A DNA stretch of 36,491 nucleotides from a gamma proteobacterium L18. GTDB taxonomy: Bacteria > Pseudomonadota > Gammaproteobacteria > Pseudomonadales > Pseudomonadaceae. The stretch lies in the NCBI GenBank assembly GCA_000497835.1, contig KI547173.1, positions 39,782-76,272 on the forward strand, read 5' to 3'. The notes below the pieces were generated by a model, which saw only the letters and a program-made list of their open reading frames with translations, was not told the DNA's origin and searched no databases. Numbering within the stretch: the stretch's first letter is position 1; every line of letters starts with the position of its first letter. Position numbers and translations under genes: made by a program. Below are positions 8,458 to 17,574 of the stretch, one piece after another.

Positions 8458-9084
8458 TCAGGCGGATTCGAACAGGGCGTTGAAGGCGCGGGCGCGGCGG
8501 GTCACGTCCTGGGCGGTTTCGGCGCCAAACAGGGCATTGACCACGGCAAGCAGGTCGGCGCCCTGTTCCAGTAGTCGTGGGGCGTTGTCCAGGGTGATGC
8601 CGCCAATCGCGCAGATCGGCAGCTTCAACTGGGCGCGGGCCTGGCTGAGGGTGTCCAGCGGTACCAGGCCGGCATCGGGCTTGGTGCTGGAATCGAAGAA
8701 CGCACCAAAGGCCACGTAGCTGGCGCCTTCGCGGGCAGCCTGCTCGGCCAGCGGCAACTGGCCGTGGCAGGTGGAGCCGATGATGGCGTTGCGGCCCAGT
8801 AGCGCACGGGCCGGGGTCAGCGGGCCGTCGGTCTGGCCCAGGTGCACACCCACGCCCAGCTTGGCGGCCAGCTCGGCGTCATCGTTGATGATCAGTTGGG
8901 TCTTGTACGGTTCGCACACCTTGCGCAAGGCTTCGGCCTCGCGCAGGCGGCGGGCCTCGTCGCTGCTTTTGTCGCGGTATTGCAGCAGCACGATGCCACC
9001 GTCCAGGGCCGCCTTGACGTAGTCAAGGAACTTGCCGGCCAACAGTTGGCTGTCGGTAATGGCGTAAAGGCCACGTAGTTTCAT
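8458..9084 (-). CDS. thiE: Thiamine-phosphate synthase ThiE
   Basis: ThiE joins HMP-pyrophosphate and thiazole phosphate to make thiamine monophosphate. The 208-residue TIM-barrel protein shows LYAITDS at the N-terminus, LQYRDKSS (pyrophosphate binding), LIINDD, GVHLGQTD, and YVAFGAFFDSSTK followed by AIGGIT. A GTG at 9093 could add three residues, but the AGAGG at a spacing of 8 bases from the ATG at 9084 favours the shorter form. It lies 26 bases downstream of thiD. Confidence 0.95.
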   Translation of the reverse strand: MKLRGLYAITDSQLLAGKFLDYVKAALDGGIVLLQYRDKSSDEARRLREAEALRKVCEPYKTQLIINDDAELAAKLGVGVHLGQTDGPLTPARALLGRNAIIGSTCHGQLPLAEQAAREGASYVAFGAFFDSSTKPDAGLVPLDTLSQARAQLKLPICAIGGITLDNAPRLLEQGADLLAVVNALFGAETAQDVTRRARAFNALFESA

Positions 9085-9110
9085 CAAGCGCACCTCTAAA
9101 TGGCGTGGCG

Positions 9111-9908
9111 TTACGAGCAGAAGTCCAGCGGCAGGCGGCGGGGCACGTACTGGCCCTTGCCCAACTGTTCGGCGTCACGCAGGGTGCGCCATGTGTAATT
9201 GAGCGCCGACTGCACCGCGCTGTCCAGTTGCTCGCCCAGGGCCAGGCGGCCGGCGAGGGTGCTGGCCAGGGTGCAACCCGAACCATGATAGCTGCCGGGC
9301 AGGCGCTGGCAGGTGAAGGTCTGCCGGCGGCCGTCGCGGCTGTACAGGCGGTTGTGGATTTCCACTTCATCGCCGTGGCCGCCGGTGATCAGCAGGTTAC
9401 GCACGTAGGGCAGCAGTTTTTCCGCGCACTCGTCGGCGGTGCCTTCGGGCAGTTCGGCCAGGATGCGCGCTTCGGGCAGGTTGGGGGTGGCGATGATGGC
9501 CAGGGGCAGCAGGCGTTCGCGCATGGCGTAGCCCACCTCGTCCTTGCCCAGGCGTCCGCCGCCGCCGGCACGCAGCACGGGGTCGCAGACCATCGGCAGG
9601 TGCGGGTGCTGGCTGAGCAGTTCGACCACGGTGTCGACCATTTCCAGCGAGCCGAGCATGCCCAGCTTGACCGCTGCCACTTCTGAATCGTTGAGCACGG
9701 CATTGGCCTGGGCCAACACCCACTCGCGGTCCAGCACGCGGAAGTCGGTGACATTGACGGTGTCCTGAACGGTCAGGGCAGTCACCGCAGGGGCGGCGTG
9801 ACAACCTTGGGCAATCAGGGCTTCGATATCTGCCTGCAGGCCGGCGCCGCCACTGGGGTCGTGGCCGGAGAGACAGAGGACAACGGGGCGGGAGCTATAG
9901 ATATTCAT
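9111..9908 (-). CDS. thiD: Hydroxymethylpyrimidine/phosphomethylpyrimidine kinase ThiD
   Basis: ThiD is a ribokinase-fold enzyme that phosphorylates HMP and HMP-P in thiamine synthesis. The 265-residue product contains GHDPSGGAGLQADIEA near the N-terminus, VCDPVLRAGGG in the middle, LLITGGHG, and the anion-hole segment PGSYHGSGCTLASTLAG. I use the ATG at 9908 (MNIYSSRPV). An upstream TTG in frame adds only seven unlikely residues. It is the first gene of thiD-thiE-hemL. Confidence 0.95.
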   Translation of the reverse strand: MNIYSSRPVVLCLSGHDPSGGAGLQADIEALIAQGCHAAPAVTALTVQDTVNVTDFRVLDREWVLAQANAVLNDSEVAAVKLGMLGSLEMVDTVVELLSQHPHLPMVCDPVLRAGGGGRLGKDEVGYAMRERLLPLAIIATPNLPEARILAELPEGTADECAEKLLPYVRNLLITGGHGDEVEIHNRLYSRDGRRQTFTCQRLPGSYHGSGCTLASTLAGRLALGEQLDSAVQSALNYTWRTLRDAEQLGKGQYVPRRLPLDFCS

Positions 9909-10170
9909 GGTGCGCGAGCTTACCACCAATCGCTTTTGCGGGGTTTGCCGGGGCAGATGGATTTTTTCCCGGATCGCCTTTGTACGATTTTGCTACATTC
10001 GCTGGGAACGCTGGTCTAGAGCCTCTGTTACATTTTTTAACGGGCGGTGCACTGGTGGCAAGAAGCTATGCTAGAGTGCTCCGAAACCGATAACAGGCAC
10101 TGCCGGACGACGTCGTCTCAAAGGGAATGGGGGCTTCCTGACGCGCTCGGACAGGCTACGCTGGGGCTGT

Positions 10171-12564
10171 ATGCGCTATTTCCTGATTTTACTGGTGGGC
10201 TGGCTACCGCTGCTGGCCTGCGCGCTCGATTTTGACGAGACCACGCGTACCCTTCCCCTGGGGCACGTGATGCAGGTGTATGAAGACGTCGAAGGCAATG
10301 CCAGCATCGAGCAGGTGACCTCCGCGGCCTTTGCCGATAAATTTCATCGGCAGGGCGAAGCCGTGCTCAACGCCGGCTATTCGCGTTCGGTGTTCTGGCT
10401 GCGCGTTGATCTGCGCTTCGTCCCCAAAGATCCGGACGCCATCGGCAATTGGCTGCTGGAGCTGGCCTATCCGCCCATGGACAGCATCGAGCTGTTCCTG
10501 CCCGACAGCACGGGCAAGTTCCGCCTGTCCCAGAGCACGGGCGACGAACTGCCGTACTCGGTGCGCCAGATCAAGCAGAACAACTATGTGTTCGCCATCC
10601 CGTTCCCGGCCAATCAGCAAAAGACCGTCTACCTGCGCATCCACAGCGAAGGCTCGGTGCAGGCGCCGCTGAACCTGTGGTCGTATGACGCCTACATCGA
10701 AGACCAGCCCACGCGCCTTTACGTGCTGGGCCTGATCTATGGCGTGCTGCTGGGGATGCTGGTGTACAACCTGTTCATCTACCTCAGCGTGCGCGATCGC
10801 AGCTACCTCTACTACATCCTCTACATCGCCTCGTTCGGCATGTACCAGGTGTCGGTCAACGGCGCCGGGGTGCAGTACTTCTGGCCCGAGAACCCGTGGT
10901 GGGCCAACGCCGCCACCCCATTCCTGATTGGCTCGGCCGCCTTGTTCGGTTGCCAGTTTGCCCGCAGTTTCCTGCAGACCGCCGAGCACAGCCGCTGGCT
11001 GGACCGCGTGCTGATGGTGCTGATGGCCTGGGGCGTGGTCACGATGATGCTGTCGCTGACCTCCACCTACGGCCTGGCCCTGCGCCTGGCCACGGCGCTG
11101 GCGCTGGTGTTTACCGTGGTGGTGTTCAGTGCCGGCCTGATTGCCTGGTGGCGCGGTCTGCGCCTGGCGCGCTATTTCATCATCGCCTGGACCGCCTTCC
11201 TGGCCGGCGGCATCATCAATACCCTGATGGTGCTGGGCTACCTGCCCAACGTGTTCATCACGATGTACGCCAGCCAGATCGGCTCGGCGCTGGAAGTGGG
11301 CCTGCTGTCGCTGGCGCTTGCCGACCGCATCAACTCCATGCGCGAGCAACAGGCCCGCGTACTGCTGGAAGCCGGGCAGAAGCTGGAACTGCTCAACCAG
11401 CAACTGGCCAACAGCAACCGCCTGAAAGACGAGTTCCTGGCCACCGTCACCCACGAACTGCGCACGCCGATGAATGGCGTGATCGGTTCGCTGGAGCTGA
11501 TGCAGACCGTGCCCATGGACGCGGAGCTGGCGCAGTATCAGCAAACCGCCTCGGGCTCGGCGCGGGACATGATGCGCATGGTTGATGACATGCTGATCCT
11601 TACCGAGTTGCAGGCCGGCAGACTTTATCCGCGCCACGAGCCGTTCGGTGTGCAGGCCCTGCTGGACAGCCTGCAGATGCAGTACTCACGTGCTGCCCAG
11701 GCCAAGCACCTGGCGTTCACGGTGGAAACCGACAGCGACCTGCCCGAGCGCCTGCAGGGTGACTCGAAAAAGCTCGCGTTGTGCCTGGGCTGCCTGCTGG
11801 ACAACGCCGTCAAATTTACCCGCCAGGGCGCGGTAGGCCTGCGCGTGCGCGTTGGCGCCCGCACTGCGGACAGCCTGGCGCTGACGTTCCGGGTGACCGA
11901 CACCGGCATCGGTTTCAACCAGTTGGCCGACGCCACCCTGTACCAGCGCTTCTTCCAGGTCGACGGCTCCATGACCCGCGAATACGGCGGCCTGGGCATC
12001 GGCCTGGCGATCTGCCGGCAATTGGCGGACTTGATGGGCGGCGAAATCCACCATCACTCCGAGCCGGGGCAGGGCAGCTGGTTCGAGCTGACGGTGCAGT
12101 TGGGCCTGGTGCATCACGCCGGCGTCACGCCGTCGGGCCTGCGCCCCAACCCGCAGAGCATGCAGCGTGCGCCCCATGACTGCACCGTGCTGCTGGTGGA
12201 TGACAACAGCATCAACCAGTTGGTGATCCGCGGCATGCTGCTGAAACTGGGTTACCGGGTACGCACTGCCGATGACGGCATCACCGCGTTGGAACTGCTG
12301 CACCGCGAACGCTTTGATGCGGTGCTGCTGGACTGCCAGACGCCGCTGACCGACGCCTTCGCCACCTGCCGCCGCCTGCGTGAACTGCCGGGCTGCGCGC
12401 GTTTGCCGGTGCTGGCAGTGGTCGCCCACCGCCACGAGCGTGAGCGTTGCCTGGAAGCCGGCATGACCGAATGCCTGAATCGCCCTGTGCGTTTCGAAGA
12501 CCTGCAGTCCGCACTGCACCGCTGGTTGCTGGTCAAGGCGCAGGGCGAAAGCGCCGACATTTAG
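10171..12564 (+). CDS. Hybrid sensor histidine kinase with 7TMR-DISM input and degenerate receiver
   Basis: The 797-residue membrane protein has a signal peptide (1-19), a periplasmic 7TMR-DISMED2-like domain (about 35-165, with YSRSVFWLRVDL and DSIELFLPD), seven membrane helices (about 180-385), a coiled linker, a HisKA domain with phosphoacceptor His428 in ATVTHELRTPMNG, an HATPase domain (about 520-640; LDNAVKFT, DTGIGF, GGLGIGLAI) and a C-terminal receiver (about 672-785). The receiver keeps the acidic pair Asp677/Asp678 and the acceptor Asp721, but the usual invariant Lys is Arg771 and the Met-Pro after Asp721 is changed (DCQTPLTD). This domain set is that of sensors for carbohydrates or unknown periplasmic ligands. 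No partner regulator is adjacent. The start codon is the ATG that begins the signal peptide. Confidence 0.92.
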   Translation: MRYFLILLVGWLPLLACALDFDETTRTLPLGHVMQVYEDVEGNASIEQVTSAAFADKFHRQGEAVLNAGYSRSVFWLRVDLRFVPKDPDAIGNWLLELAYPPMDSIELFLPDSTGKFRLSQSTGDELPYSVRQIKQNNYVFAIPFPANQQKTVYLRIHSEGSVQAPLNLWSYDAYIEDQPTRLYVLGLIYGVLLGMLVYNLFIYLSVRDRSYLYYILYIASFGMYQVSVNGAGVQYFWPENPWWANAATPFLIGSAALFGCQFARSFLQTAEHSRWLDRVLMVLMAWGVVTMMLSLTSTYGLALRLATALALVFTVVVFSAGLIAWWRGLRLARYFIIAWTAFLAGGIINTLMVLGYLPNVFITMYASQIGSALEVGLLSLALADRINSMREQQARVLLEAGQKLELLNQQLANSNRLKDEFLATVTHELRTPMNGVIGSLELMQTVPMDAELAQYQQTASGSARDMMRMVDDMLILTELQAGRLYPRHEPFGVQALLDSLQMQYSRAAQAKHLAFTVETDSDLPERLQGDSKKLALCLGCLLDNAVKFTRQGAVGLRVRVGARTADSLALTFRVTDTGIGFNQLADATLYQRFFQVDGSMTREYGGLGIGLAICRQLADLMGGEIHHHSEPGQGSWFELTVQLGLVHHAGVTPSGLRPNPQSMQRAPHDCTVLLVDDNSINQLVIRGMLLKLGYRVRTADDGITALELLHRERFDAVLLDCQTPLTDAFATCRRLRELPGCARLPVLAVVAHRHERERCLEAGMTECLNRPVRFEDLQSALHRWLLVKAQGESADI

Positions 12565-12636
12565 GCCGATATGTCACTTTGATGCAGGTAGGGGGCATGG
12601 TTCACTGGAGTATGAACTTGCCCCCAGGAGCCTGCG

Positions 12637-14286
12637 ATGAACCTGCACCCGTTCGCCGAAACCCACGAAGTCACCAATCAGCCGCCCGCGCTGGACGGCG
12701 TCAACCTGTGGCGCATCGACCTGCCGTTGCAGGACTGGGTGCGGCGCAGCGGTGGCGGCTGGGCCGAGTCGCGCATCGATGCCTACGGCGCGCTGGCGGG
12801 TGGGCCGCTGATGGCCGCAGGCTTTCTGGCCAACCAGAACAAACCCGTGTTCAGCAGCCATGACCGGTTCGGCCACCGCGTTGACCTGGTGGAGTTTCAC
12901 CCTGCCTATCACGAACTGATGCGCGCCGCCGTCGAGCACGGCCTGCCGTCGCTGCCCTGGACCGACCCGCGCCCCGGCGCCCATGTGGCCCGCGCCGGCA
13001 TGACTTACCTGCACACCCAGGCCGAAGCCGGCAGCGGGTGCCCGCTGACCATGACCTTCGCCAGCGTACCGGCCCTGCGCCTGCAGCCCGATCTGGCCGA
13101 GGTGTGGCTGCCCAAGGTGCTGGCTACCGAGTACGACCCGCGCAACGTCGGCATGGCGCACAAGGCCGGCGTCACCCTGGGCATGGCCATGACCGAGAAG
13201 CAGGGCGGCACCGACGTGCGCGCCAACACCACCCGCGCCTTCGCCGTGGGTACGCCCGGGCCGGGCCAGGCCTATGAACTGGTGGGGCACAAATGGTTCT
13301 GCTCGGCGCCCATGTGCGACGCCTTCCTGACCCTGGCGCAGACCGACAAGGGCCTGAGCTGCTTCCTGCTGCCGCGCCATCGCCCCGACGACACCCGTAA
13401 CGAGTTCTACATCCAGCGCCTGAAGAACAAGCTGGGCAACTGCTCCAACGCCTCCAGCGAAGTGGAGTTTCGCGGTGCGCTGGCGTGGATGATCGGCGAG
13501 GAGGGGCGCGGGGTGCCCACCATCATCGAGATGGTGGCCATGACCCGCTTCGACTGCATGGTCGGCTCCAGCGCCCTGATGCGCCAGGCGCTGACCCAGG
13601 CAGCCCATCACTGCACCTATCGTCAGGTCAGCGGCCGGGTGCTGGCCGATCAACCGTTGATGCAGAACGTACTGGCCGACCTGGCCCTGGAAAGCGAAGC
13701 GGCCCTGGCCTTGAGCCTGCGCATGGGCCAGGCGCTGGATCATCTGCACGATGACCAGCAGGCCAGGTTCGCCCGCCTGATGACGGCGGTGGGCAAGTAC
13801 TGGATCTGCAAGCGCGCCCCGGCCATGATCAACGAAGCCGCCGAGTGCATGGGCGGCGCCGGTTATGTCGAGGACAGCATCCTGCCGCGGCTGTACCGCG
13901 AGGCGCCGGTCAACTCGACGTGGGAAGGCTCGGGCAACGTGCAGTGCCTGGACGTGCTGCGGGCCTTGTCCAAGGAGCCGGGTGTGCTGGATGCGCTGTT
14001 CGCCGAGCTGGGTGATGGTCATGGCGACCGGCGTCTGGCGGCGCACATCGACGGGTTGAAGGCGGCGTTCCAGGACACCAGCGACATCCAGTACCGGGCC
14101 CGGCAGCTCACCGAAGACATCGCGCTGGGGGTGCAGGCCAAGCTCCTGCTTGAAGCCGGTAACGCGGTGGTCAGCGATGCCTACATCGCCAGCCGCCTGA
14201 GCGGTAGCGGCCGCGTCTACGGCGCGTTGCCGCGAGGACTTGATGTGGGGGCCTTGGTCCAACGCTCAACGCCGTTTCAGGCGTGA
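12637..14286 (+). CDS. aidB: AidB-type acyl-CoA dehydrogenase (alkylation response)
   Basis: This flavoprotein belongs to the AidB branch of acyl-CoA dehydrogenases. E. coli AidB binds DNA and FAD and is induced in the adaptive response to alkylation. The 549-residue product follows AidB along its whole length: the N-terminal HEVTNQPPALDGVNLW block, GMAMTEKQGGTDVRANTT, LVGHKWFCSAPMCDA, ERLKNK-like LKNKLGNCSNASSEVEF, EMVAMTRFDCMVGSSALMR and LYREAPVNSTWEGSGN. The AGGAG six bases upstream fixes the ATG at 12637. It starts 72 bases after the sensor kinase, on the same strand. I see no Ada box. A role in isovaleryl-CoA oxidation is the less likely alternative. Confidence 0.9.
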   Translation: MNLHPFAETHEVTNQPPALDGVNLWRIDLPLQDWVRRSGGGWAESRIDAYGALAGGPLMAAGFLANQNKPVFSSHDRFGHRVDLVEFHPAYHELMRAAVEHGLPSLPWTDPRPGAHVARAGMTYLHTQAEAGSGCPLTMTFASVPALRLQPDLAEVWLPKVLATEYDPRNVGMAHKAGVTLGMAMTEKQGGTDVRANTTRAFAVGTPGPGQAYELVGHKWFCSAPMCDAFLTLAQTDKGLSCFLLPRHRPDDTRNEFYIQRLKNKLGNCSNASSEVEFRGALAWMIGEEGRGVPTIIEMVAMTRFDCMVGSSALMRQALTQAAHHCTYRQVSGRVLADQPLMQNVLADLALESEAALALSLRMGQALDHLHDDQQARFARLMTAVGKYWICKRAPAMINEAAECMGGAGYVEDSILPRLYREAPVNSTWEGSGNVQCLDVLRALSKEPGVLDALFAELGDGHGDRRLAAHIDGLKAAFQDTSDIQYRARQLTEDIALGVQAKLLLEAGNAVVSDAYIASRLSGSGRVYGALPRGLDVGALVQRSTPFQA

Positions 14287-14298
14287 TCATCTTACCCT

Positions 14299-14375
14299 GT
14301 GGGACCGGGCGAAGCTCGGGAAGGACACGCCTCGATACCAGCGTCGTTCCTTTCCCGAGCTTCGCCCGGTCCCAC
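14299..14375. repeat. REP doublet (inverted pair)
   Basis: gtgggaccgggcgaagctcgggaa and its inverted copy ttcccgagcttcgcccggtcccac flank about 29 bases. The arms are identical to those at 7056-7143. It lies between aidB and amn and probably serves as a transcript boundary. Confidence 0.88.
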
Positions 14376-14460
14376 AGGGTTGAACGTGCTGCCGAACGCG
14401 TGCCTTTAGGCGTTGTTACAGGCAAGATGGAGGTCTGCGATATCAGACAGGAAGCGCACC

Positions 14461-15933
14461 GTGACTCGAACCGCCGAAGCCTTTGTAGTTGTCGAAACCG
14501 CCGAACAAGCCGTCGATCGTCTGGCTGAACTGCACGAGCGGGGTACTCAGGCCCTGAGCCAGGCGCTCAAGCAATACCTCAAGGACCGCAGCGAGCCAGA
14601 CGCTGCCCAGCGCGACCTGTTCCGCTACCCGGAACTGCGCGTCACCTACACCTACAGCGGCGAAGTCCCGCCCATCACCCGCGCCTACGCCAAGGTCCAG
14701 TCGCCAGGCACCTACTCGGTCACCGTGACCCAGCCCGCCGCGTTCCGCACCTATTTGCTGGACCAACTGCGCCCGTTGATGCGCGACTTCTCCGTCACCG
14801 TGGAAGTGGGCGTCAGCGAGCAGAACATCCCTTACCCTTATGTGGTGGAGCAGGGCGATGAGCTGGCCGGCAGCGGTGTCACCGCCGCCGCCCTGGCTCG
14901 CGTGTTCCCCAGCACCGACCTGTCTGCCGCCACCGACGGCGTGGCCGACGGCCTGTACGACTGGGCCAGCGCCGACCCGATGCCGCTGGCGCTGTTCGAC
15001 GCTGCCCGCGTGGACTTCTCCCTGCGCCGCCTGATCCACTACACCGGCAGCGACTGGCGTCATGTGCAGCCGTGGATTCTGCTCACCAACTACCATCGCT
15101 ACGTCGACCAGTTCGTGACCCACGGCCTGGAGCAACTGCAAAGCGACCCGCGCTTCGTGCGCATGGTCATGCCCGGCAACGTGGTGATCGAGAAGGGCAT
15201 GGCCAGCGAACAGGCCCAGGCTCTGGTGGACAGCGTGGTGTGGCACCGCTACCAGATGCCGGCCTATCACCTGATCGCGGCCGACGGCGACGGTGTGACC
15301 CTGGTCAACATCGGCGTGGGCCCGTCCAACGCCAAGAACATCACCGACCACCTGGCCGTGCTGCGTCCGCACTGCTGGCTGATGATCGGCCACTGTGGCG
15401 GCCTGCGTCAGTCGCAGACCATCGGCGACTACGTGCTGGCCCACGCCTACATGCGCCAGGACGGCATCCTCGACCGCGTGCTGCCGCCGAACATCCCGAT
15501 TCCGGCCCTGGCCGAGGTGCAGATGGCCTTGCAGGAGGCGGCTGCCCAGGTCACTGGCGAGCGTGGCGACGAGCTGAAAAAGCGCCTGCGCACCGGCACC
15601 GTGCTGACCTATGACGATCGTAACTGGGAGCTGCGCTGGGCCCAGGAACGGCCGCTGATCAACCTGTCGCGCGCCGTGGCAGTGGACATGGAAAGCGGCA
15701 CCATCGCCGCCCAGGGCTATCGTCTGCGCGTGCCATACGGTACCTTGCTGTGCGTGTCCGACAAGCCGCTGCACAGCGAGATCAAGTTGCCGGGTTCGGC
15801 CAACGCCTTCTACAACCGCGCGGTCAGCCAGCACCTGAACATCGGCATCGCGGCCCTGGACCTGCTGCGCACGCAACTCAACTCCCTGCACTCGCGCAAA
15901 CTGCGCAGCTTCGACGAACCGCCGTTCCGTTGA
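14461..15933 (+). CDS. amn: AMP nucleosidase Amn
   Basis: Amn hydrolyses AMP to adenine and ribose-5-phosphate and so adjusts the adenylate pool. The 490-residue product has the AMP_N domain (about 10-175; contains YTYSGEVPPITRAY and VEVGVSEQNIPYPYV) and a C-terminal phosphorylase-fold domain (about 270-470; VNIGVGPSNAKNITDHL, IGHCGGLR, VDMESGTIAAQGYR). I choose the GTG at 14461 because AGGAAG lies seven bases upstream and the resulting VTRTAEAF start gives the normal length. Upstream in-frame codons would run through the promoter region. Confidence 0.95.
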   Translation: MTRTAEAFVVVETAEQAVDRLAELHERGTQALSQALKQYLKDRSEPDAAQRDLFRYPELRVTYTYSGEVPPITRAYAKVQSPGTYSVTVTQPAAFRTYLLDQLRPLMRDFSVTVEVGVSEQNIPYPYVVEQGDELAGSGVTAAALARVFPSTDLSAATDGVADGLYDWASADPMPLALFDAARVDFSLRRLIHYTGSDWRHVQPWILLTNYHRYVDQFVTHGLEQLQSDPRFVRMVMPGNVVIEKGMASEQAQALVDSVVWHRYQMPAYHLIAADGDGVTLVNIGVGPSNAKNITDHLAVLRPHCWLMIGHCGGLRQSQTIGDYVLAHAYMRQDGILDRVLPPNIPIPALAEVQMALQEAAAQVTGERGDELKKRLRTGTVLTYDDRNWELRWAQERPLINLSRAVAVDMESGTIAAQGYRLRVPYGTLLCVSDKPLHSEIKLPGSANAFYNRAVSQHLNIGIAALDLLRTQLNSLHSRKLRSFDEPPFR

Positions 15934-15997
15934 GGTTTGCCCAAAGCGGCCGGGGCCACTAGCATAGTCGCCCCAGCTGCCTTGAATTTGTGCCTCC

Positions 15998-16645
15998 ATG
16001 TCTTTGCCACCCCGCACCAACGCCCGCCGCCCGGGCGCCAAACCCTTTGTCAAACCCGGGCAGCCACGGCGCGTGGCCAAGGCGCCGCCGGCCGAGCCGC
16101 GGCTGATCCTGTTCAACAAGCCATTCGACGTACTGACCCAGTTCAGCGACGGGGAAGGGCGCGCCACCCTCAAGGATTTCATCGACATCCCCGGCATCTA
16201 CCCGGCCGGGCGCCTGGACCGTGACAGTGAGGGCCTGTTGCTGCTGACCAACGACGGCCAGTTGCAGGCGCGCATCGCCGACCCCAAGCACAAGCTGGCG
16301 AAAACCTACTGGGTGCAGGTGGAGGGCGAGCCGACCGAAGAGCATCTGCAGCGCCTGCGCCAGGGCGTGGAGCTTAACGACGGCATGACGCTGCCAGCGC
16401 AGGCGCGGCTGCTGGAAGAACCGGACCTGTGGCCGCGCGATCCGCCGGTGCGCTTTCGCAAGAGCGTGCCTACCCATTGGCTGGAGCTGGTCATCAAGGA
16501 AGGTCGCAACCGTCAGGTGCGCCGCATGACGGCGGCAGTAGGCCTGCCCACCCTGCGCCTGGTGCGCGTACGCATCGGCGACTGGGCGCTGGACGGCCTG
16601 GAGCAAGGCAAATACCGCGAAGTCCCGGCGCCCCGCATCCCGTAG
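15998..16645 (+). CDS. rluE: 23S rRNA pseudouridine synthase, RluE type
   Basis: This RsuA/RluE-family pseudouridine synthase modifies a single uridine in 23S rRNA (U2457 in E. coli). The 215-residue product has a basic N-terminal tail, LILFNKPFDVLTQFSD, the catalytic GRLDRDSEGLLLLTNDG (Asp in the second GRLD), KTYWVQVEG and a C-terminal EGRNRQVRRMTAAVGLPTLRLVR. No S4 domain is present, which favours RluE over RluB or RsuA. It follows amn by 64 bases; no clear ribosome binding site precedes the ATG. Confidence 0.92.
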   Translation: MSLPPRTNARRPGAKPFVKPGQPRRVAKAPPAEPRLILFNKPFDVLTQFSDGEGRATLKDFIDIPGIYPAGRLDRDSEGLLLLTNDGQLQARIADPKHKLAKTYWVQVEGEPTEEHLQRLRQGVELNDGMTLPAQARLLEEPDLWPRDPPVRFRKSVPTHWLELVIKEGRNRQVRRMTAAVGLPTLRLVRVRIGDWALDGLEQGKYREVPAPRIP

Positions 16646-16731
16646 CAGCGGCCGTCAGGCCGCGTCACAGGCGCCGCGCGGTGCCTGGCACAACGCGGTG
16701 CCTGTGACGCAGCCTGCGGCAGCTGCTACAG
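16642..16731. repeat. Inverted repeat of a second REP type
   Basis: gtagcagc-ggccgtcaggc and gcgtcacaggcgccgcgcgg on the left are mirrored by cgcggtgcctgtgacgc and gcctgcggcagctgctac on the right. It overlaps the end of rluE and lies between two convergent genes, so it could end both transcripts. Confidence 0.75.
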
Positions 16732-16757
16732 GAGTTTGGTGGTGGAAATGAGGGGCT

Positions 16758-16961
16758 TCAGTGGGATTCGATAACGGCAATCACCACACTCTTGATCACA
16801 AACGCCAAAATCCCCAACCCCAACACCGCAAACAGAATGATCGTGCCAAACCGTCCCGCCTTGGACTTCTTCGCCAAGTCCCAGACGATAAACCCCATGA
16901 ACCCGATCAACACGGTCACCAGGATGGTCATCATCCATTCTTCGAATACCGCCGGGTCCAT
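16758..16961 (-). CDS. DUF2788 small membrane protein
   Basis: The 67-residue protein has two membrane helices (about 9-27 and 40-62) joined by a basic loop (DLAKKSKAGRFGT). The pattern MxxxxFEEWMM...GFIVWDLAKKSKAG matches the DUF2788 family of Pseudomonas and relatives; the function is unknown. A strong TAGGAGG lies upstream of the ATG at 16961. It begins 11 bases after the end of the Lrp-type regulator gene on the same strand, so the two are probably cotranscribed. Confidence 0.85.
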   Translation of the reverse strand: MDPAVFEEWMMTILVTVLIGFMGFIVWDLAKKSKAGRFGTIILFAVLGLGILAFVIKSVVIAVIESH

Positions 16962-16972
16962 GGGGGCGCCTC

Positions 16973-17452
16973 CTAGTTGCGCAGGTGGGTCAGGGGCAAT
17001 TCAGTGCTGGCCAGCACCTGGTTCAGCACAAAGCTTGAACGCACGCTGGTCACGCCGTCGATGCGGGTCAGGTGGCCCAACAGCAGTTTCTGGTAGTGGT
17101 CCATGTCCGGCACCACCACCTTGAGTTGGTAGTCCGCCTCCATGCCGGTCACCAGGCTGCACTCCAGTACCTGGGGCAGGGCGCGCACGGCGGCCTCGAA
17201 GTTTTCGAAACGCTCGGGGGTGTGGCGATCCATGCCGATATGCACGTAGGCGGTCAGGCTCAGGCCCAGCATCTTGCGGTCCAGCAGGGCCACCTGGCGG
17301 GTGATGTAGCCGTCGTCTTCCAACTGCTTGACCCGGCGCGAGCAGGGCGAGGGCGAAAGGCCAATACGCTCGGCCAGTTCCTGGTTGGAGATACGGGCAT
17401 CGCGCTGCAATTCAGCCAAGATGCTCAGGTCATAACGGTCCAGCTTGCTCAT
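16973..17452 (-). CDS. Lrp/AsnC family transcriptional regulator
   Basis: The 159-residue DNA-binding regulator has an N-terminal winged helix-turn-helix (about 5-65: LAELQRDARISNQELAERIG, SPSPCSRRVKQLEDDGYI) and a C-terminal RAM/AsnC ligand domain (about 70-155: LTAYVHIGMDRH, VLECSLVTGMEADYQLKVVV, IDGVTSVRSSFVLNQV). Members respond to amino acids and often autoregulate. The partner target cannot be told from context: downstream is the DUF2788 gene and upstream a 438-base gap. Confidence 0.93.
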   Translation of the reverse strand: MSKLDRYDLSILAELQRDARISNQELAERIGLSPSPCSRRVKQLEDDGYITRQVALLDRKMLGLSLTAYVHIGMDRHTPERFENFEAAVRALPQVLECSLVTGMEADYQLKVVVPDMDHYQKLLLGHLTRIDGVTSVRSSFVLNQVLASTELPLTHLRN

Positions 17453-17574
17453 GGATCAGCCCTTGATCTTTAATATTGCTGCAAATTATCCATCTGAAGG
17501 CAAAAATTGCGCAAGTGATGTTTTCATCAGCAATCTTAGCAATCCTGTGCCGCCGCCTTCGCCGTATTCTTTTA

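Noticed and set aside
10040..10085. Sigma-54 promoter (ggtggcaagaagctatgct) before the sensor kinase
   Set aside because: The GG to GC spacing is 11, not 10 bases, and the -12 motif is poor.
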